A stretch of DNA of 55,579 nt, from positions 1 to 55,579 of the forward strand of contig NZ_JAAVAU010000027.1 in assembly GCF_014803895.1 (NCBI RefSeq), read 5' to 3'. Position numbers and translations under genes: made by a program. Positions 6,462 through 14,473 of this stretch are shown here, one piece after another. The DNA comes from Lactobacillus sp. (GTDB lineage Bacteria > Bacillota > Bacilli > Lactobacillales > Lactobacillaceae). Each line of letters begins with the position of its first letter. The stretch's first letter is position 1. The notes under the pieces were generated by a model. It saw only the letters and a program-made list of their open reading frames with translations. It made no database searches and had not been told where the DNA came from.

Positions 6462-7694
6462 ATGATGGAACAAACTGTAACTATCAAAGTTAAGTTAGAC
6501 TTTAATGCTCAAGATATCGCCACTAAGTTTGAGAAAACTATGGAACAGTATCGTCTTGCTTGCAACCACATTTCTGAATACATGTTTAATCATGGTTTTG
6601 ATATGGCTCAAAGCAGATTAAATAAAGCATTATATTCTGATCTACGGACAAAATTTGGCTTAAAATCTCAAATGGCTCAATCTGCTATCAGAAATGTTGT
6701 TGCTAAGTATAAAACTGTTAAAACTCAGCTTGTAAGCAAACCAGTATATTATGATACAGGCAAAAAGAATGTTAAAGGTAAAGAGATCTATCAACGTGTT
6801 TACCGTGATCTAAAGTGGCTTTGGTATCCGATCTCTTTCAATACCCCACAAGTCGACCTACAAAGAAATAGAGATTGGTCTTATTTAGCAGCTAAAAATC
6901 TGCTCTCTTTGAATACCTTGGATGGTAGAGTTAAAGTAACTCCAGTATGTAAAGGATTTGATCAGTACTTTACTAATGAGTGGAAATTAGGTATCGGTAA
7001 GCTTTTACATATTAGAGGTAAGTGGTATTTGCACGTCTCTGCTACCAAAGAAGTTCCTGATTATCAGATAAAACAAACTGAGCATGTAGTTGGTATCGAC
7101 CGTGGATTACGCTTTTTAGCTACTTGCTATGATGAAAAAGGTCGAACTGCTTTCTTTGATGGTAAACAAGTTATTAGAAAGCGCAGAAAATATAAGAGAT
7201 TGAGAGCGCGCCTGCAAGTTAAAGGTACAAAATCTGCCAAGCGTAGACTGAAAAAGATCGGTCAACGAGAGAACCGTTGGATGACTGATATCAATCATCA
7301 ATTGTCTAAGACACTCGTTGATAAGTATGGTAAGAATACCCTTTTTGTAATTGAAAACTTAGCTGGCGTTAGAGAAGCTACTGAAGAGTCTAACAAAGAT
7401 AGTCGCTATGAAAATGTTTCTTGGGCTTTCTTCCAATTAGCACAATTTCTGACTTATAAATCTAGCCTTAACTCTTCTAAAACAATCGAATTACCAGCGC
7501 AATACACTAGTCAAAGATGTCCTAAGTGTGGGCGTATTCGCAAAGAAAATCGAGATCATCACTTGCATCTGTATACTTGTGATAAATGTGGCTATCGGAC
7601 TAATGATGACCGCTTAGCTGCTATCAATATCCAACAATTAGGAACTAGGTATGTATCTGGTGAAGAAGAACCAAGGATAATCAAAGATAAATAA
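6462..7694 (+). CDS. tnpB: TnpB RNA-guided nuclease
   Basis: TnpB is a compact RuvC-type nuclease guided by an RNA from its own element (omega RNA) and is an ancestor of Cas12. The 410-residue protein has RuvC-I GIDRG (D213), RuvC-II VIENL (E298), a four-cysteine zinc finger (C353, C356, C373, C376) and RuvC-III with aspartate in NDDRLAA (D382/D383). It therefore appears catalytically intact. There are two possible starts (ATG at 6462 and 6465) behind GGGAGGG. The opposite-strand frames here are shadows. No tnpA accompanies it, as in many solo tnpB elements that persist by homing. Confidence 0.93.
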   Translation: MMEQTVTIKVKLDFNAQDIATKFEKTMEQYRLACNHISEYMFNHGFDMAQSRLNKALYSDLRTKFGLKSQMAQSAIRNVVAKYKTVKTQLVSKPVYYDTGKKNVKGKEIYQRVYRDLKWLWYPISFNTPQVDLQRNRDWSYLAAKNLLSLNTLDGRVKVTPVCKGFDQYFTNEWKLGIGKLLHIRGKWYLHVSATKEVPDYQIKQTEHVVGIDRGLRFLATCYDEKGRTAFFDGKQVIRKRRKYKRLRARLQVKGTKSAKRRLKKIGQRENRWMTDINHQLSKTLVDKYGKNTLFVIENLAGVREATEESNKDSRYENVSWAFFQLAQFLTYKSSLNSSKTIELPAQYTSQRCPKCGRIRKENRDHHLHLYTCDKCGYRTNDDRLAAINIQQLGTRYVSGEEEPRIIKDK

Positions 7695-7845
7695 TGCTAG
7701 TGAGCTAAACCTTGCTAGATAAACGGGCGCAAGTCAATCGTCCGATATGATGTAGCCACTGTAAGTAGGAGTCACAAGACGCTTGTACTACTGACTTGAG
7801 AAAGTCGTGAGCTACAAGCCACGGACTTTAGTCCGTGGTAAATTG
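7600..7845 (+). ncRNA. Probable omega RNA of tnpB
   Basis: For this family the guide RNA is expected to run from the 3' end of tnpB into the right end of the element. Here 150 bases of non-coding, foldable sequence follow the stop codon, including the terminal CCACGGAC/GTCCGTGG stem. The guide would be the sequence just past the right end (AAAATGAGCC...). Position and shape support it; the boundaries are not determined. Confidence 0.5.
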
Positions 7846-7911
7846 ACCAAAATGAGCCAAGATTATCAACGTTTTTTGTAATTCTAATTTAGATTTTATA
7901 GGAGAAATAGC

Positions 7912-8577
7912 ATGGGTTGGTCTACTGAAAAAACAAGAGCATATTATCAAGAATACAATCGCAAGAAAAAAGAAGAAGAAGCTAAAGTTCAGAAAGCGGC
8001 TACTTCCGGAAATACCGAAGCAATAAAAAAACTACAAGAGATTGAAAAGAAAAAAGCTGAAACACGTAGCTATAATGCTCAATTTCAACGAAATAAATAC
8101 AATAGATTAAAAAAAGAAGCTTCTCAAAATAATAAGGAAGCTCAAAAAGAATTAGCTAAAATTTATAAATCAAAAAATGCTAATAAATTAAAAGAGCACC
8201 AAGAGAAGTGTATTGCCACTGTTCTTAAAGCTTTTAATACAAAAACTTTAACTGATAAACAGTTTTCTGAGCTTCTTACTGCTGCTATAGAAAATGCTGA
8301 TTCCAAACAACTTGTAATGATTAGTGATTGGATGCAAAAAGCTAAAAGAAAGGTTACGGTAGATAAAGAAGGTGAAATTGAAAACAATTACCAAACTTTA
8401 GATAGAACTGACAAAATGGTACAAGGAAGACGAGTAAAAGCTGTTATACGATATTTCACTAACTTTACTTTAAGTAATGATCAGTTTCATGAAATTCTAA
8501 TGACTGCTATTAAAAATTCTGGTTCTAAGCAACTTGAAGTAATTTCTAAATTACTTTCTCAAAGGCAAAAAGATTAA
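7912..8577 (+). CDS. Lysine-rich protein with duplicated C-terminal module
   Basis: This 221-residue protein is not recognised. Residues 1-95 are charged, helical and probably coiled coil (many KKK and EE pairs). Then a module of about 45 residues occurs twice: CIATVLKAFNTKTLTDKQF...SKQLVMISDWMQ (about 100-145) and VKAVIRYFTNFTLSNDQF...SKQLEVISKLLSQ (about 175-215). The ribosome-binding site AGGAG is 9 bases before the ATG and a terminator follows. It probably lay behind parR before the tnpB insertion. The basic N-terminus suggests nucleic acid binding, but no function can be assigned. Confidence 0.7.
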   Translation: MGWSTEKTRAYYQEYNRKKKEEEAKVQKAATSGNTEAIKKLQEIEKKKAETRSYNAQFQRNKYNRLKKEASQNNKEAQKELAKIYKSKNANKLKEHQEKCIATVLKAFNTKTLTDKQFSELLTAAIENADSKQLVMISDWMQKAKRKVTVDKEGEIENNYQTLDRTDKMVQGRRVKAVIRYFTNFTLSNDQFHEILMTAIKNSGSKQLEVISKLLSQRQKD

Positions 8578-8589
8578 ATATATAAAATG

Positions 8590-8625
8590 AAAAGGCATTA
8601 CTGCGAATTTAGTAATGCCCTTTTT
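8590..8625 (+). terminator. Terminator
   Basis: AAAAGGCATTACT / AGTAATGCCCTTTTT behind the lysine-rich gene. Confidence 0.85.
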
Positions 8626-8666
8626 GTCCAATTATAAAATCTATCTGAAGTAATTAAAAAATAAAA

Positions 8667-8714
8667 TAAAAAGCTTTATAACTGTTGATTTAACAACATT
8701 TATAAAGCTTTTTT
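8667..8714. terminator. Bidirectional terminator
   Basis: AAAAGCTTTATAA / TTATAAAGCTTTTTT with an inner GTTG/CAAC hairpin. It can act on both strands. Confidence 0.75.
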
Positions 8715-8724
8715 GTTATAATAT

Positions 8725-8953
8725 ATGTAGTGCAGGTTAAGAATTTCGTCCACCTAATTCATAACTAGAGGTGACAATTAATAGAAACCTTTTTGTTATA
8801 GTGCTGGTTGGTAACGCATTCGCACTGCGCTAGGATAGTAGCACTAAGCTAATTTTCCAACCTGACTATCAGATTAATTATCTTTAGCCAAGTTAATTAT
8901 AGCATGAATTAGCTATCACACCAACCTAGTCGACTACCTCGACTAGGTTTTTT
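8725..8953. ncRNA. Structured non-coding region with opposed promoters
   Basis: No reading frame is seen in 8626-9240. On the plus strand a TATAAT (about 8717) precedes a foldable stretch (GGTTGG 8807 / CCAACC 8860) that ends at the terminator CCTAGTCGA-ctacc-TCGACTAGG plus seven T (8925-8953). On the minus strand TGC-TATAAT (8896-8904) would start an RNA running back to the bidirectional terminator at 8667. Overlapping opposed RNAs are typical of copy-number or toxin control, but neither is established here. Confidence 0.4.
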
Positions 8954-9020
8954 TGAATTCAATTTAGTATACAATGTTTTTACGTTAAACAGCCAACAAG
9001 AATAATTCTTTCCTGTGCAG

Positions 9021-9080
9021 AAAAAGAGCGTTCTTGAAATCAATATTGTTAGAGGTATTGATTTCAAGAACGCTTTTTTT
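9021..9080 (+). terminator. Very strong terminator
   Basis: AGCGTTCTTGAAATCAATA / TATTGATTTCAAGAACGCT, about 19 bp, followed by seven T. The stretch between 8954 and here has no gene, so it may end a short RNA. Confidence 0.85.
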
Positions 9081-9141
9081 GGGAAAATAGTTTAAAAATT
9101 TGTATTAGCAAATCTTATTATAACATAGTCTATCCAAAGTC

Positions 9142-9172
9142 AAAAAAAGCCGTCTAAACTTAATTAGACGGC
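9142..9172 (-). terminator. Terminator of the minus-strand gene 9247-9606
   Basis: GCCGTCTAA / TTAGACGGC followed on the minus strand by seven U. Confidence 0.85.
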
Positions 9173-9246
9173 ACGACGAGATTAACTCTTTTTTCTGAAT
9201 TATGTTTTATTTAATTGTTATTTAGATTATAACACACTTCTTTTGA

Positions 9247-9606
9247 CTATCTAGTTAACACGTCAGCATTTGCTGAAATCACGTCCTGTACAGAACTATT
9301 CATGATACTCTTATACTGCAATTCCTTCAGGTCAAATACTTCATCGGGTGAACTGTTTCCAATACTCATAGGTGCATATTCTGAATTAGCTCTGTAGAGT
9401 TCAACACGATAGTTACTTGGAAAGTTACTATTAGGCGTGTATTCTACAACAATTGTATCTTCTTGAGTTGGATCTACAGGTTGGCCGACTTCATTTAGTT
9501 GCTGTACAACAGTCTTATATCTATCATTTTGCTGAATATTTGTATTAGATTGCTCTTCCGAGTCGGCACCTAATACTAACCCTAATAAGTTTCTGAATAA
9601 CCCCAT
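9247..9606 (-). CDS. Unknown 119-residue protein
   Basis: The product starts MGLFRNLLGLVLGADSEEQ, an amphipathic or weakly hydrophobic N-terminus, and continues as a polar, acidic soluble protein. No family is recognised. AGAAGG lies upstream of the start and a minus-strand terminator lies downstream, so it is an independent gene. The first 36 codons are repeated at 11823-11933 as a truncated copy, showing that this gene belonged to the duplicated cassette. An inverted repeat (9668-9709) overlaps its likely -35 region and may be an operator. Confidence 0.65.
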   Translation of the reverse strand: MGLFRNLLGLVLGADSEEQSNTNIQQNDRYKTVVQQLNEVGQPVDPTQEDTIVVEYTPNSNFPSNYRVELYRANSEYAPMSIGNSSPDEVFDLKELQYKSIMNSSVQDVISANADVLTR

Positions 9607-9667
9607 AATTTGCCTTCTTTACTGTTTTAATCAGTTTCTTCCAATTATATTCAAGCTAATTTTAATA

Positions 9668-9709
9668 CGCTCAGGTGGCAAATTTGAGCCATTTGAGCGT
9701 ATTTTTTTA
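9668..9709. promoter_or_regulatory. Nested inverted repeat, operator or terminator
   Basis: ATACGCTCA / TGAGCGTAT arms enclose TGGC/GCCA, with seven T on the plus side. It lies between the minus-strand gene (its -10 TATAAT is near 9640) and the promoter of RNA A. In the second cassette the same position is degenerate. Confidence 0.5.
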
Positions 9710-9728
9710 AAGATTTATAAAGATTCAC

Positions 9729-9758
9729 TAGACCATTAGCTAAAAATTAAGCTATAAT
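9729..9758 (+). promoter_or_regulatory. Promoter of structured RNA A
   Basis: TAGACC (9729-9734), 18 bp, TATAAT (9753-9758). The same promoter with the same spacing (12048-12077) precedes RNA B, although sequence around it has diverged. Confidence 0.6.
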
Positions 9759-9764
9759 GACTTC

Positions 9765-10505
9765 AGACATATTAATATAAAAAATGAGAGTATGAAAAAA
9801 GCACATATCTGATTGACGGTCAGATATGTGCTGGATTATAACTTACCAACACTAAGTTTGTAATCCCACGTTCAAAATTGTCTAAAGACACAGTGACAAT
9901 AGAACATGACTTTTGAAAATTAAGATTTCAAAAGTTTCAATAACATAAATCTCATAGCCAAACTTGGCTAATAACTATTTTAAGAGATTTTATGTTAAAC
10001 ATCAAGACAATTAACGCGGGATTCAAACTTTTATGTAAGTTCGAATCCCGTTTTTTAATTGTTTTTATGAGCGCAGACGTTCAATGACTTCAAAAACGTC
10101 AGCAGGTTTAGTTAAGCCGCTGCAATAAGTTAACCCGTAAGATAACCGATTGGTCGGTGAAAAACGTCAAGATGTGACTACGACATGTGTAGCCTGAGCA
10201 AGTAGATTAAATGATTCCAACTGCTTAAAGCACGAACGGTAGGGGAGGTTAATTCATCTTAGTAGTGGACTTGAGTTCCGACATGAAACGTGTTGACAAG
10301 AGAAGCTACTAAGAGCAATCACATTCCCTTGTGGAGAAGCTAAGTATCCATGAGGTTGTAGGGACTGAATAATACGTAAAATGTGCCTCTTTTGAGGAAC
10401 TCGACCGACGATGCGAACTATACCTGACTTGTTGAGTTTTATTTTTGCCTGAAAAAAGTAGGGCAAAAACTCTCTCTCAGAAAGCGACTTCCCTGACTTG
10501 AAATT
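9765..10505 (+). ncRNA. Large structured RNA A (ROOL/GOLLD-like candidate)
   Basis: About 740 nt without a credible gene. The 5' part has a run of hairpins: 9801-9831; a GTTC..ATTGTC/GACAAT..GAAC pair; AACATAAATCTC/GAGATTTTATGTT around an inner TAGCCA/TGGCTA; and GGGATTC..ACTT/AAGT..GAATCCC at 10018-10049. The 3' part (10066-10505) is about 85-90% identical to RNA B, with differences placed as compensatory pairs (CGACA/TGTTG here versus TGACA/TGTCA in B). Size, ornate fold, conserved 3' half with variable 5' half and Lactobacillus host fit the giant RNAs GOLLD or ROOL. I cannot confirm the family by eye. The 10018-10055 stem ends in six U and might also act as a partial terminator. Confidence 0.7.
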
Positions 10506-10576
10506 TAATTAATTTAAATAAATTCTAAATATAAAAAATAGGCGAATATCTGATTTAGATACTCGTCTATTTAATT

Positions 10577-10978
10577 CTATTTATTTTTAGTATTTGCTAC
10601 TTCATCATATTCTTTAAGTAAAAGATAAAGCATTAAGCTAATTGCTCTTTGCTTATCTGTACGAAGGTAAACTGAAGTTAAAGTGAAATCATCATTGAGT
10701 TGTTGATCAACACTGAACTTTATTCGAACGTTTTTTTCAGCACTAGCTTCTCTTTTTATAAGATCATCATAATCAGTTGAAAAATTGGTAAGTTTCAGTC
10801 TTTTAACGGCTGCTCTACAAAAAACAGAGTAGTTAATCTTTGATTCTTTACTGACACTGAGTAGTTTAGTTTTCAGTTTGTCATTAATTCTGAAATTAAG
10901 TGAGATAGGTAATCCGTTTTTATTATCAACTTTATCTTGTTGTTTTATTTTATTGATCCACCTTGTGTATTCATCCAT
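10577..10978 (-). CDS. Double ribbon-helix-helix regulator, copy 1
   Basis: I place the start at the ATG with GGAG 9 bases upstream (open frame continues to 11026). The 133-residue protein has two RHH-like units in one chain. The first is ISLNFRINDKLKTKLLSVSK with the helix KINYSVFCRAAVKRLK; the second is VRIKFSVDQQLNDDFTLTSV with the helix DKQRAISLMLYLLLKEY. Each has the Arc/MetJ pattern of an alternating strand followed by two helices, so the monomer may imitate a dimer. It is divergent from the lipoprotein gene, and the shared intergenic region contains GGGTATTGCACC, kept in copy 2 (GGTATTGCACC), a likely operator. Probable autoregulated repressor; the fold is inferred. Confidence 0.6.
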   Translation of the reverse strand: MDEYTRWINKIKQQDKVDNKNGLPISLNFRINDKLKTKLLSVSKESKINYSVFCRAAVKRLKLTNFSTDYDDLIKREASAEKNVRIKFSVDQQLNDDFTLTSVYLRTDKQRAISLMLYLLLKEYDEVANTKNK

Positions 10979-11086
10979 AAAAAATTCTCCAAAAAAATTA
11001 AGATTTTTTAAATTCGGGTATTGCACCCTTTATAATTATAGCGCATAATCAGTGTTAGAAAGAGTATCTATTTTGGAGGATACGTT

Positions 11087-11776
11087 ATGCTTAGTAAAAA
11101 AATTATTACTGGTGCATCCCTAATGCTTGCGTCGACTGCATTATTAGGAGGATGTTCAAGTAATTCAAAAAGTGAAAATAAATCTAGTACAGCTCAGTCA
11201 AGCGTGCTGAAAAAATTACCTGCGGATGAAAGAAATACTAAAAGTTTAGTAGATACACTTAATAACCATCCAGCTACTTTAAAATTAGCTCAAGGAAAAA
11301 ATGTTAGTTCGTATTATATTCTAGAAGATGCTGATCACATTGTTGGTGATGATACATCCATCAAGGAATTAAATAATAAACAAGCTAAGTACGTAGCTGA
11401 AATGAAAAGAAAGAAAATTATTTTAAAAGATATATATTACATCAAACCTTATGATGCTCCAAAAAGTGCAACTTTTTCATCAGTATATGTTAAAAAATAT
11501 AAATTAAACTCCAGTCAGCAATACACTTTTTACAAATTACTCACTGATGACACCGTTAACGAATTAAATTTACATTCGGCTGGAAGTACAAAAGCTCCAC
11601 TTTTAGAAGAGTCATCTTACTTTAAAAATATGGAATCAATGTATGTTACTATTTCAAAAGCTAAAGTAGTTGATAAAAATCAGGTACAAGCTACTAATGT
11701 GATTCATTATAAATTACAAAATGGTAAAAAAGGAACAGTTTCTGTAAAGACGGTCCCTATAAACATTGGTGATTAG
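11087..11776 (+). CDS. Lipoprotein, cassette copy 1
   Basis: The 229-residue protein has a classical lipoprotein signal: basic MLSKKIIT, hydrophobic stretch, lipobox LLGGC with C23 as the lipidated residue, then a Ser/Asn-rich linker. The mature part is soluble and not recognised. GGAGG stands 7-8 bases before the ATG. It is a paralogue of the protein at 13336-14031 (same signal, similar LKKLPADERN region and C-terminal half). Surface lipoproteins on plasmids can mediate surface exclusion or phage exclusion, a possible but unproved role here. Confidence 0.75.
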   Translation: MLSKKIITGASLMLASTALLGGCSSNSKSENKSSTAQSSVLKKLPADERNTKSLVDTLNNHPATLKLAQGKNVSSYYILEDADHIVGDDTSIKELNNKQAKYVAEMKRKKIILKDIYYIKPYDAPKSATFSSVYVKKYKLNSSQQYTFYKLLTDDTVNELNLHSAGSTKAPLLEESSYFKNMESMYVTISKAKVVDKNQVQATNVIHYKLQNGKKGTVSVKTVPINIGD

Positions 11777-11822
11777 ACTCAATTTAATAAGAAACTTTAA
11801 AGGAATTGATGTTTGGCTTGTG

Positions 11823-11933
11823 TTATTGCTGTACAACAGTCTTATATCTATCATTTTGCTGAATATTTGCATTAGATTGTTCTTCCGAGTCGGCACCTAA
11901 TACTAAACCTAATAAGTTCCTTAATAATCCCAT
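11823..11933 (-). pseudogene. Truncated copy of the 119-residue gene
   Basis: The first 36 codons match the gene at 9247-9606 almost exactly (MGLLRNLLGLVLGADSEEQS), with the same AGAAGG upstream. The frame then meets TAA at once, where the duplicated segment joins sequence behind lipoprotein 1. It marks the junction of the cassette duplication. Confidence 0.8.
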
Positions 11934-12083
11934 AATTTGCCTTCTTTACTGTTTTAATTGATTTCCATTATTTTTTGTATTCAAGTTAATTTGAATACGC
12001 CCAGACAGCAATTTTAGCTTATTTGAACGAATTTTCTAAAGATTTACTAGACCATTAACTAGAAATTAAGCTATAATTAAACA

Positions 12084-12800
12084 GACATTTAAATATAAAA
12101 AATAAAAGAGTATGAAAAAAGCACATATTTGACGCCAATCAAATATGTGCTGGACTAGAACTTACAACCCTAAGTTTTAATCCCACGTTCAAAATTGTCT
12201 AAAGAGTCCGAAACAATTTGAACATGACTTTTAATTCAATTAAAAGTTTTTATTATTCCTTATGCCACTTACATGGCAACTAATATTTTAGCGGAATAAT
12301 AATATATTTTCAAGATAATTAAGGTGGGATTCAGACTTTCTAGGCAAGTTTGAATCCCTTTTTAATTGTTTTTATGAGCGCAGACGTTCAATGACTTCAA
12401 AAACGTCAGCAGGTTTAGTTGAGCCGCTGCAATAAATTAACCCGTATGATAGCTGATTGGTCGGTGAAAAACGTCAAGATGTGACTACGACATATGTAGC
12501 CTGAGCAAGTAGATTAAATGATTCTAACTACTCAAAGCATGAACGGTAGGGGTGGTTAATTCATCTTAAATAGTGGACTTGAGTTCTGACATGAAATGTG
12601 TCAGCAAGAGAAGCTATTAAGAGCAATCACGTTTCCTTATAGAGAAGCTAAGTACCTATAAGGTTGCAGGGACTGAATAATGCGTAAAATGTGCCTCTTT
12701 TGAGGAACTCAACCGACGATGCACTATACCTGAAATGTTGAGTTTTCTTTTTGCCTGAAAAAAGTAGGGCAAAAACTCTCTCTGAAAGCAACTTCCCTGA
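12084..12800 (+). ncRNA. Large structured RNA B (paralogue of RNA A)
   Basis: It begins behind TAGACC-18 bp-TATAAT (12048-12077). The order of helices is the same as in RNA A: GCACATATTTG/CAAATATGTGC (12121-12150), the GTTC..ATTGT/ACAAT..GAAC pair, TATTATTCC/GGAATAATA around TGCCA/TGGCA, and GGGATTC..GAATCCC (12326-12355). The 12251-12301 stem has the same shape as in A with completely different bases. In the 3' half CCTTATAG (12635) pairs with CTATAAGG (12656), while A has CCTTGTGG/CCATGAGG, including a two-sided compensatory change. This is strong internal evidence for a functional fold. It ends just before the stop codon of the opposite-strand regulator gene. Confidence 0.7.
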
Positions 12801-12810
12801 AATGATAGAT

Positions 12811-13221
12811 TCATGTACTTTTCTCATTTTGAGTATTTACTACCTCATCGTATTCTTTTAATAAAAGATACAGCATCAAACTTATAGTTCTTTGTTTACC
12901 TGTATGAAGGTAGACTGATGTTAGAGTAAATTCATCATTAAGCTGCTGATCAATACTAAATCTAATTCTTACATTCTTTTTAGCATTAGTTTCTTTTTCT
13001 ATTAGATCAACATAATCATTAGAAAAATTAGTAAGTTTCAATCTTCTAATAGCTGTTCTACAGAATACAGAATACTTAATATTAGATTTTTCACTAAGAT
13101 TTAGTAACTTAGCTTTTAGTTTTTCATTAATTCTAAAATTAACTGTAATTGGTAAACCTTCTTTGTTATTGTCTTTATCTTGTCTTTTTATTTCATTAAA
13201 CCAATCTGTACATTTATCCAT
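12811..13221 (-). CDS. Double ribbon-helix-helix regulator, copy 2
   Basis: Paralogue of the protein at 10577-10978, with the same two RHH-like units (ITVNFRINEKLKAKLLNLSE and VRIRFSIDQQLNDEFTLTSV). I choose the ATG at 13221 by analogy, 136 residues. GGAG is 12 bases upstream, rather far, and the frame is open to 13275. Divergent from lipoprotein 2 with the conserved GGTATTGCACC between them. The regulator-lipoprotein pair has been kept intact in both cassettes, which argues that both copies function. Confidence 0.6.
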   Translation of the reverse strand: MDKCTDWFNEIKRQDKDNNKEGLPITVNFRINEKLKAKLLNLSEKSNIKYSVFCRTAIRRLKLTNFSNDYVDLIEKETNAKKNVRIRFSIDQQLNDEFTLTSVYLHTGKQRTISLMLYLLLKEYDEVVNTQNEKST

Positions 13222-13335
13222 ATATTCTATATTCTCCAAAAAATTAAGATTTTTTAAAATTAGGTATTGCACCATTTAAAATTATAGCGCATAATCAAAA
13301 ATTGAGAAGAATATTTATTTGGAGAATACATAGTT

Positions 13336-14031
13336 ATGCTAAATAAAAAAATTATTACTGTTGCATCCCTAATGCTTGCATCAACTTCATTGTTAGCAGG
13401 ATGTTCAAGTAATTCTAAAAATGAAAATAAAGCTAGTACAACTCAATCAAATACAGTAAAAAAATTACCTGTAGGTGAAAGAAATGCTAGAAACTTAGCA
13501 AATATACTTTCTAAGCATCCGGCTAAGTTTAGAGTAGCAAAAGAACATCATAAATTAACAAATTTAACCTATGGTAAATATTTTATCTTAGAAAGACCTA
13601 ATTACTTAATTGGAGAGAATATTTCTATAAAAGATAATAATAAAAGGATTGCTGCAAATAACAGAAGTAATATTTTAGTAAAAGATAATGATACATCAAA
13701 CTTTATTGAAGTATTATCAGCACCTAAAGACGCTACTACTGCTTTGGAATACGTTAAGAAATATGGATTAAATACTGCTGAACAAGATGCTTTCTATAGA
13801 TTACTGACTAGTTACGAGGGTGATTATATACAATTGAATAGTAAAAGTAATACAGCAATTATAGATGCTAAAAAATATTTCAATAATATGAAATCTATGT
13901 ATCTTACACTTTCAAATGTTAAAGTCATAGGTAAATCGGGTATTAAGGCTACAAAAAATATACATTATGAATTAAAAGATAATAAAAGGGGAGTATACTC
14001 TGTAAGTAATCAATATCAAATTAATCTTTGA
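13336..14031 (+). CDS. Lipoprotein, cassette copy 2
   Basis: The 231-residue protein has a lipoprotein signal with LLAGC lipobox (C23) and a mature part related to the first lipoprotein but substantially diverged, mostly in the middle third. TTGGAG lies upstream. Fast divergence in the exposed part with an unchanged signal peptide is what would be expected for a surface-exclusion or immunity specificity factor. That is inference; the family is not recognised. Confidence 0.75.
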   Translation: MLNKKIITVASLMLASTSLLAGCSSNSKNENKASTTQSNTVKKLPVGERNARNLANILSKHPAKFRVAKEHHKLTNLTYGKYFILERPNYLIGENISIKDNNKRIAANNRSNILVKDNDTSNFIEVLSAPKDATTALEYVKKYGLNTAEQDAFYRLLTSYEGDYIQLNSKSNTAIIDAKKYFNNMKSMYLTLSNVKVIGKSGIKATKNIHYELKDNKRGVYSVSNQYQINL

Positions 14032-14104
14032 GAAACAACAAAGGCTGACTTACAATCACAATTTGAGAAGCGACTTTAAGCAAAACGATGTTCGGTTTAC
14101 TATA

Positions 14105-14133
14105 TTGCTATGCACGTTAAAATGTCGTAAAAT
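14105..14133 (+). promoter_or_regulatory. Promoter of structured RNA C
   Basis: TTGCTA (14105-14110), 17 bp, TAAAAT (14128-14133), in the position homologous to the promoters of RNAs A and B. Confidence 0.5.
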
Positions 14134-14139
14134 AGTATT

Positions 14140-14410
14140 TAGGCTGGACATCGGCGAAAAATTTAATATATAAAAAAAGACAAGGTTGAAGGCGTATTAC
14201 CAGTACTCCTTCAATAAATGTTCTTATTACCAGTAAGAACAACCTTGTCTGGTAGTTTTACACACTACCGCTTTACATTGTACTAGAATTCCTGCTTTAA
14301 TAAAAGGGATTCTAGTTTGAATATATAATGCGTACTTGAGTAGGAGTGTAATATTTTAAGCATGTTTGCATACTATCAGGCATATGGTTGTTTAACCATA
14401 TGCCTTTTTT
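14140..14410 (+). ncRNA. Structured RNA C
   Basis: A multibranched fold is evident. AGACAAGGTTG/CAACCTTGTCT (14178-14250) encloses two hairpins (TGAAGG..CCTTCA and GTTCTTA..TAAGAAC). GGTAG/CTACC and CTAGAATTCC/GGGATTCTAG follow, and GGCATATGGTT/AACCATATGCC with six T (14379-14410) ends it. The closing helix followed by CTGG matches the start of RNAs A and B, so this seems a shorter relative. Confidence 0.6.
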
Positions 14411-14473
14411 ATTGTTAAATTTAAAAACGATGTTCGGTTTTTTTGTGGGGATAGATACAATTTAGGAGATGTT

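Larger units (their letters stand above)
6317..7846 (+). mobile_element. Solo tnpB element of IS200/IS605 type
   Basis: Inserted between parR and the next gene. The left end has the perfect hairpin CCAGTGGTTTTAACCACTGG (6331-6350) behind an ATTGAT (6311-6316) that could be the target/TAM. The right end has CCACGGAC-ttta-GTCCGTGG (7819-7838) followed by AAATTGACC. No tnpA transposase gene is present, so mobility would need help in trans. The exact ends are estimates. Confidence 0.75.

Noticed and set aside
7116..7301. Minus-strand frame inside tnpB
   Set aside because: Shadow of an intact tnpB; no ribosome-binding site.
10017..10055. Simple terminator ending a 290-nt RNA
   Set aside because: The same stem exists in RNA B with fewer U and pairing that continues through AATTAA/TTAATT; the conserved 3' half beyond it suggests it is an internal helix, though partial termination is possible.
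10254..10466. Minus-strand open frame of 70 codons
   Set aside because: It lies inside structured RNA A, has no ribosome-binding site, and base changes in copy B follow RNA pairing rather than codons.
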